Source: Candidatus Cloacimonadota bacterium (GTDB taxonomy: Bacteria > Cloacimonadota > Cloacimonadia > Cloacimonadales > TCS61). Taken from it: 5,911 bases of DNA. The position numbers were made by a program, and so were the translations under genes. Shown here one piece after another: positions 5,031-5,911 of the stretch. Numbering within the stretch: the first letter of the stretch is position 1; each line of letters opens with the position of its first letter. The notes under the pieces were generated by a model. The model ran no database searches. It was not told the origin of the DNA and saw nothing but the letters and a program-made list of their open reading frames with translations. Location: NCBI GenBank assembly GCA_011372345.1, contig DRTC01000478.1, positions 1-5,911 on the forward strand, read 5' to 3'.

Positions 5031-5780
5031 ATGAAAAATTTCAAACACCCTTTATTCGATGAAGTTAAATACTTCGAGAAAATAAACAGCACTAATAAAA
5101 AAGCAGATCAATTGATCAAATCTAAGCAGATTTCAGGAAACTTCCTTTTGATTGCAAAAAACCAATCCAGAGGAATCGGCAGAAAGGATAATTCCTGGTT
5201 TTCTCCAGAAGGAGGAATCTGGATAACTGCCGGACTTTACGGTCTTGATGTCCAATCCAACCTGACAATCTTTACCGGGATCTGCATTCATAAAGCACTT
5301 CTGAAATTATTTTCAAAAATGCAGAATGACCTGAAAATCAAATGGTCAAACGATCTTTATCTGAATGAGAAAAAACTTTGTGGGATTTTATCCAGTCATC
5401 TTCCGGCTTTTAAGTATCATCTGATCGGGATCGGAATTAATACCAATTTTTCAGAATTTCCAACAAAACTTTCCAATCTATCAATTTCTATCAAACAATA
5501 TCTAAAAACCGATATTGATAATTCCAACCTTGTTAAAACCATTTTCGATATTTTCAGTTCCAATCTGCCGGAATTTATCGAAGGAAAACTCCAGATAGAA
5601 TATTTCAATGAATATTCACTTCTGACTGGGAAAAAAATTGAACTCGATACGGATTTCGATAAATTCTCCGGGATATGCAAAGGAATCAATAAGAAAGGTG
5701 CAATTCTGATCGAATTGAAAAAGGGAATGATCCAGCCTTTTTTTGCGGGAACGGTGATTAATTTTCTTGACATGAATTAA
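5031..5780 (+). CDS. birA: biotin--[acetyl-CoA-carboxylase] ligase, catalytic-only (group I)
   Basis: BirA activates biotin with ATP to biotinyl-AMP and attaches it to the biotin carrier protein of carboxylases, in the cytoplasm. The 249-residue protein lacks the N-terminal helix-turn-helix of E. coli BirA, so it should be an enzyme only and not a biotin-operon repressor. It opens with the INST motif (18-21). The biotinoyl-AMP loop is QSRGIGRKDNSWFSP (45-59), keeping R51, which aligns with E. coli R118. KWSNDLYLNEKKLCGIL follows at 104-120; the family's usual KWPND is here KWSND, with K104, N107, D108 and K115 retained. IGIGINTNF is at 132-140. The C-terminal SH3-like domain runs from about LTGKKIEL (198) to FAGTVINF (238-245). 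N at 54 before S-W, in place of R, is as I recall from Bacteroidetes-type enzymes. The start is the first ATG; no Shine-Dalgarno sequence is visible, and a strong hairpin stands just upstream. Confidence 0.95.
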   Translation: MKNFKHPLFDEVKYFEKINSTNKKADQLIKSKQISGNFLLIAKNQSRGIGRKDNSWFSPEGGIWITAGLYGLDVQSNLTIFTGICIHKALLKLFSKMQNDLKIKWSNDLYLNEKKLCGILSSHLPAFKYHLIGIGINTNFSEFPTKLSNLSISIKQYLKTDIDNSNLVKTIFDIFSSNLPEFIEGKLQIEYFNEYSLLTGKKIELDTDFDKFSGICKGINKKGAILIELKKGMIQPFFAGTVINFLDMN

Positions 5781-5801
5781 CCTGAAAATTGCTTTAAAAA
5801 T

Positions 5802-5911
5802 ATGAAAAATAGAAATAAAATATTGCAAGATCTTAAAACCAAATTGAAATTAAGGTTTGGTAACGATGTATCCAAAATAATTTTGTTCGGTTCTCGCGCT
5901 AATGGTAATTC
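5802..5911 (+). CDS. MNT-type minimal nucleotidyltransferase (partial, 3' end beyond window)
   Basis: ATG 5802 opens a frame to the right edge, with 36 complete codons visible, reading MKNRNKILQDLK and then FGNDVSKIILFGSRANGN. An amphipathic N-terminal helix followed by a beta strand and GSRA.G is the start of a DNA-polymerase-beta-like minimal nucleotidyltransferase domain. The Gly-Ser of GSRANG is the nucleotide-binding turn; the catalytic aspartates would lie beyond the window. Such short proteins are often the antitoxin of MNT/HEPN modules, adenylylating or AMPylating a HEPN RNase partner encoded next door. Whether a HEPN gene follows cannot be seen. It starts 21 nt after birA with no clear ribosome-binding site. 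A stand-alone nucleotidyltransferase or a larger aminoglycoside-type enzyme remains possible. Confidence 0.85.
   Translation, partial: MKNRNKILQDLKTKLKLRFGNDVSKIILFGSRANGN

Overview
This AT-rich bacterial window carries a run of plus-strand housekeeping genes separated by unusually repeat-rich gaps. A signal-peptide-bearing Omp85-type beta-barrel protein shows that the host is Gram-negative. Codon use, short signal peptides, the BirA active-loop variant with N before S-W (as I recall from Bacteroidetes-type enzymes), and the hairpin-rich intergenic DNA suggest the FCB side of the bacteria, for example Cloacimonadota. That placement is an inference and not proven. Stop codons TAA, TAG and TGA are all used normally.

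Layout. Positions 1-436 hold no secure gene: a possible tail of an upstream gene, degenerate repeat-like DNA, and a tandem array of small hairpins (253-381). Positions 437-2262 are a tight two-gene unit, a short-chain dehydrogenase/reductase followed with a GTGA overlap by an outer-membrane BamA-type barrel without POTRA domains. Positions 2263-3105 are a decaying zone. It contains a 136-codon gene of a conserved uncharacterised type broken by one in-frame TAA, a second decayed reading frame, and a roughly 195-bp MITE-like insertion with inverted ends, a flanking duplication and two internal palindromes. Positions 3106-4864 are a second overlapping pair, a secreted DUF3108 protein and queA (queuosine tRNA modification). 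A 166-bp gap with two related hairpins leads to birA (5031-5780, biotin protein ligase without a DNA-binding domain). The window ends inside a minimal nucleotidyltransferase gene (5802 onward), probably the antitoxin half of an MNT/HEPN-type module.

How the genes fit together. The two overlapping pairs look like translationally coupled operons, but no single pathway links the genes. The most informative structure is the insertion at 2899-3093. Its right-hand target duplication contains the ribosome-binding site of the DUF3108 gene. Removing the insertion and one duplicate restores an upstream reading frame whose TGA stop would overlap the TTG start of the DUF3108 gene. This suggests the element landed at a former gene junction and separated two coupled genes. 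No complete new defence or mobile system is visible; the best candidates for undescribed biology are the hairpin array upstream of the dehydrogenase and this insertion.
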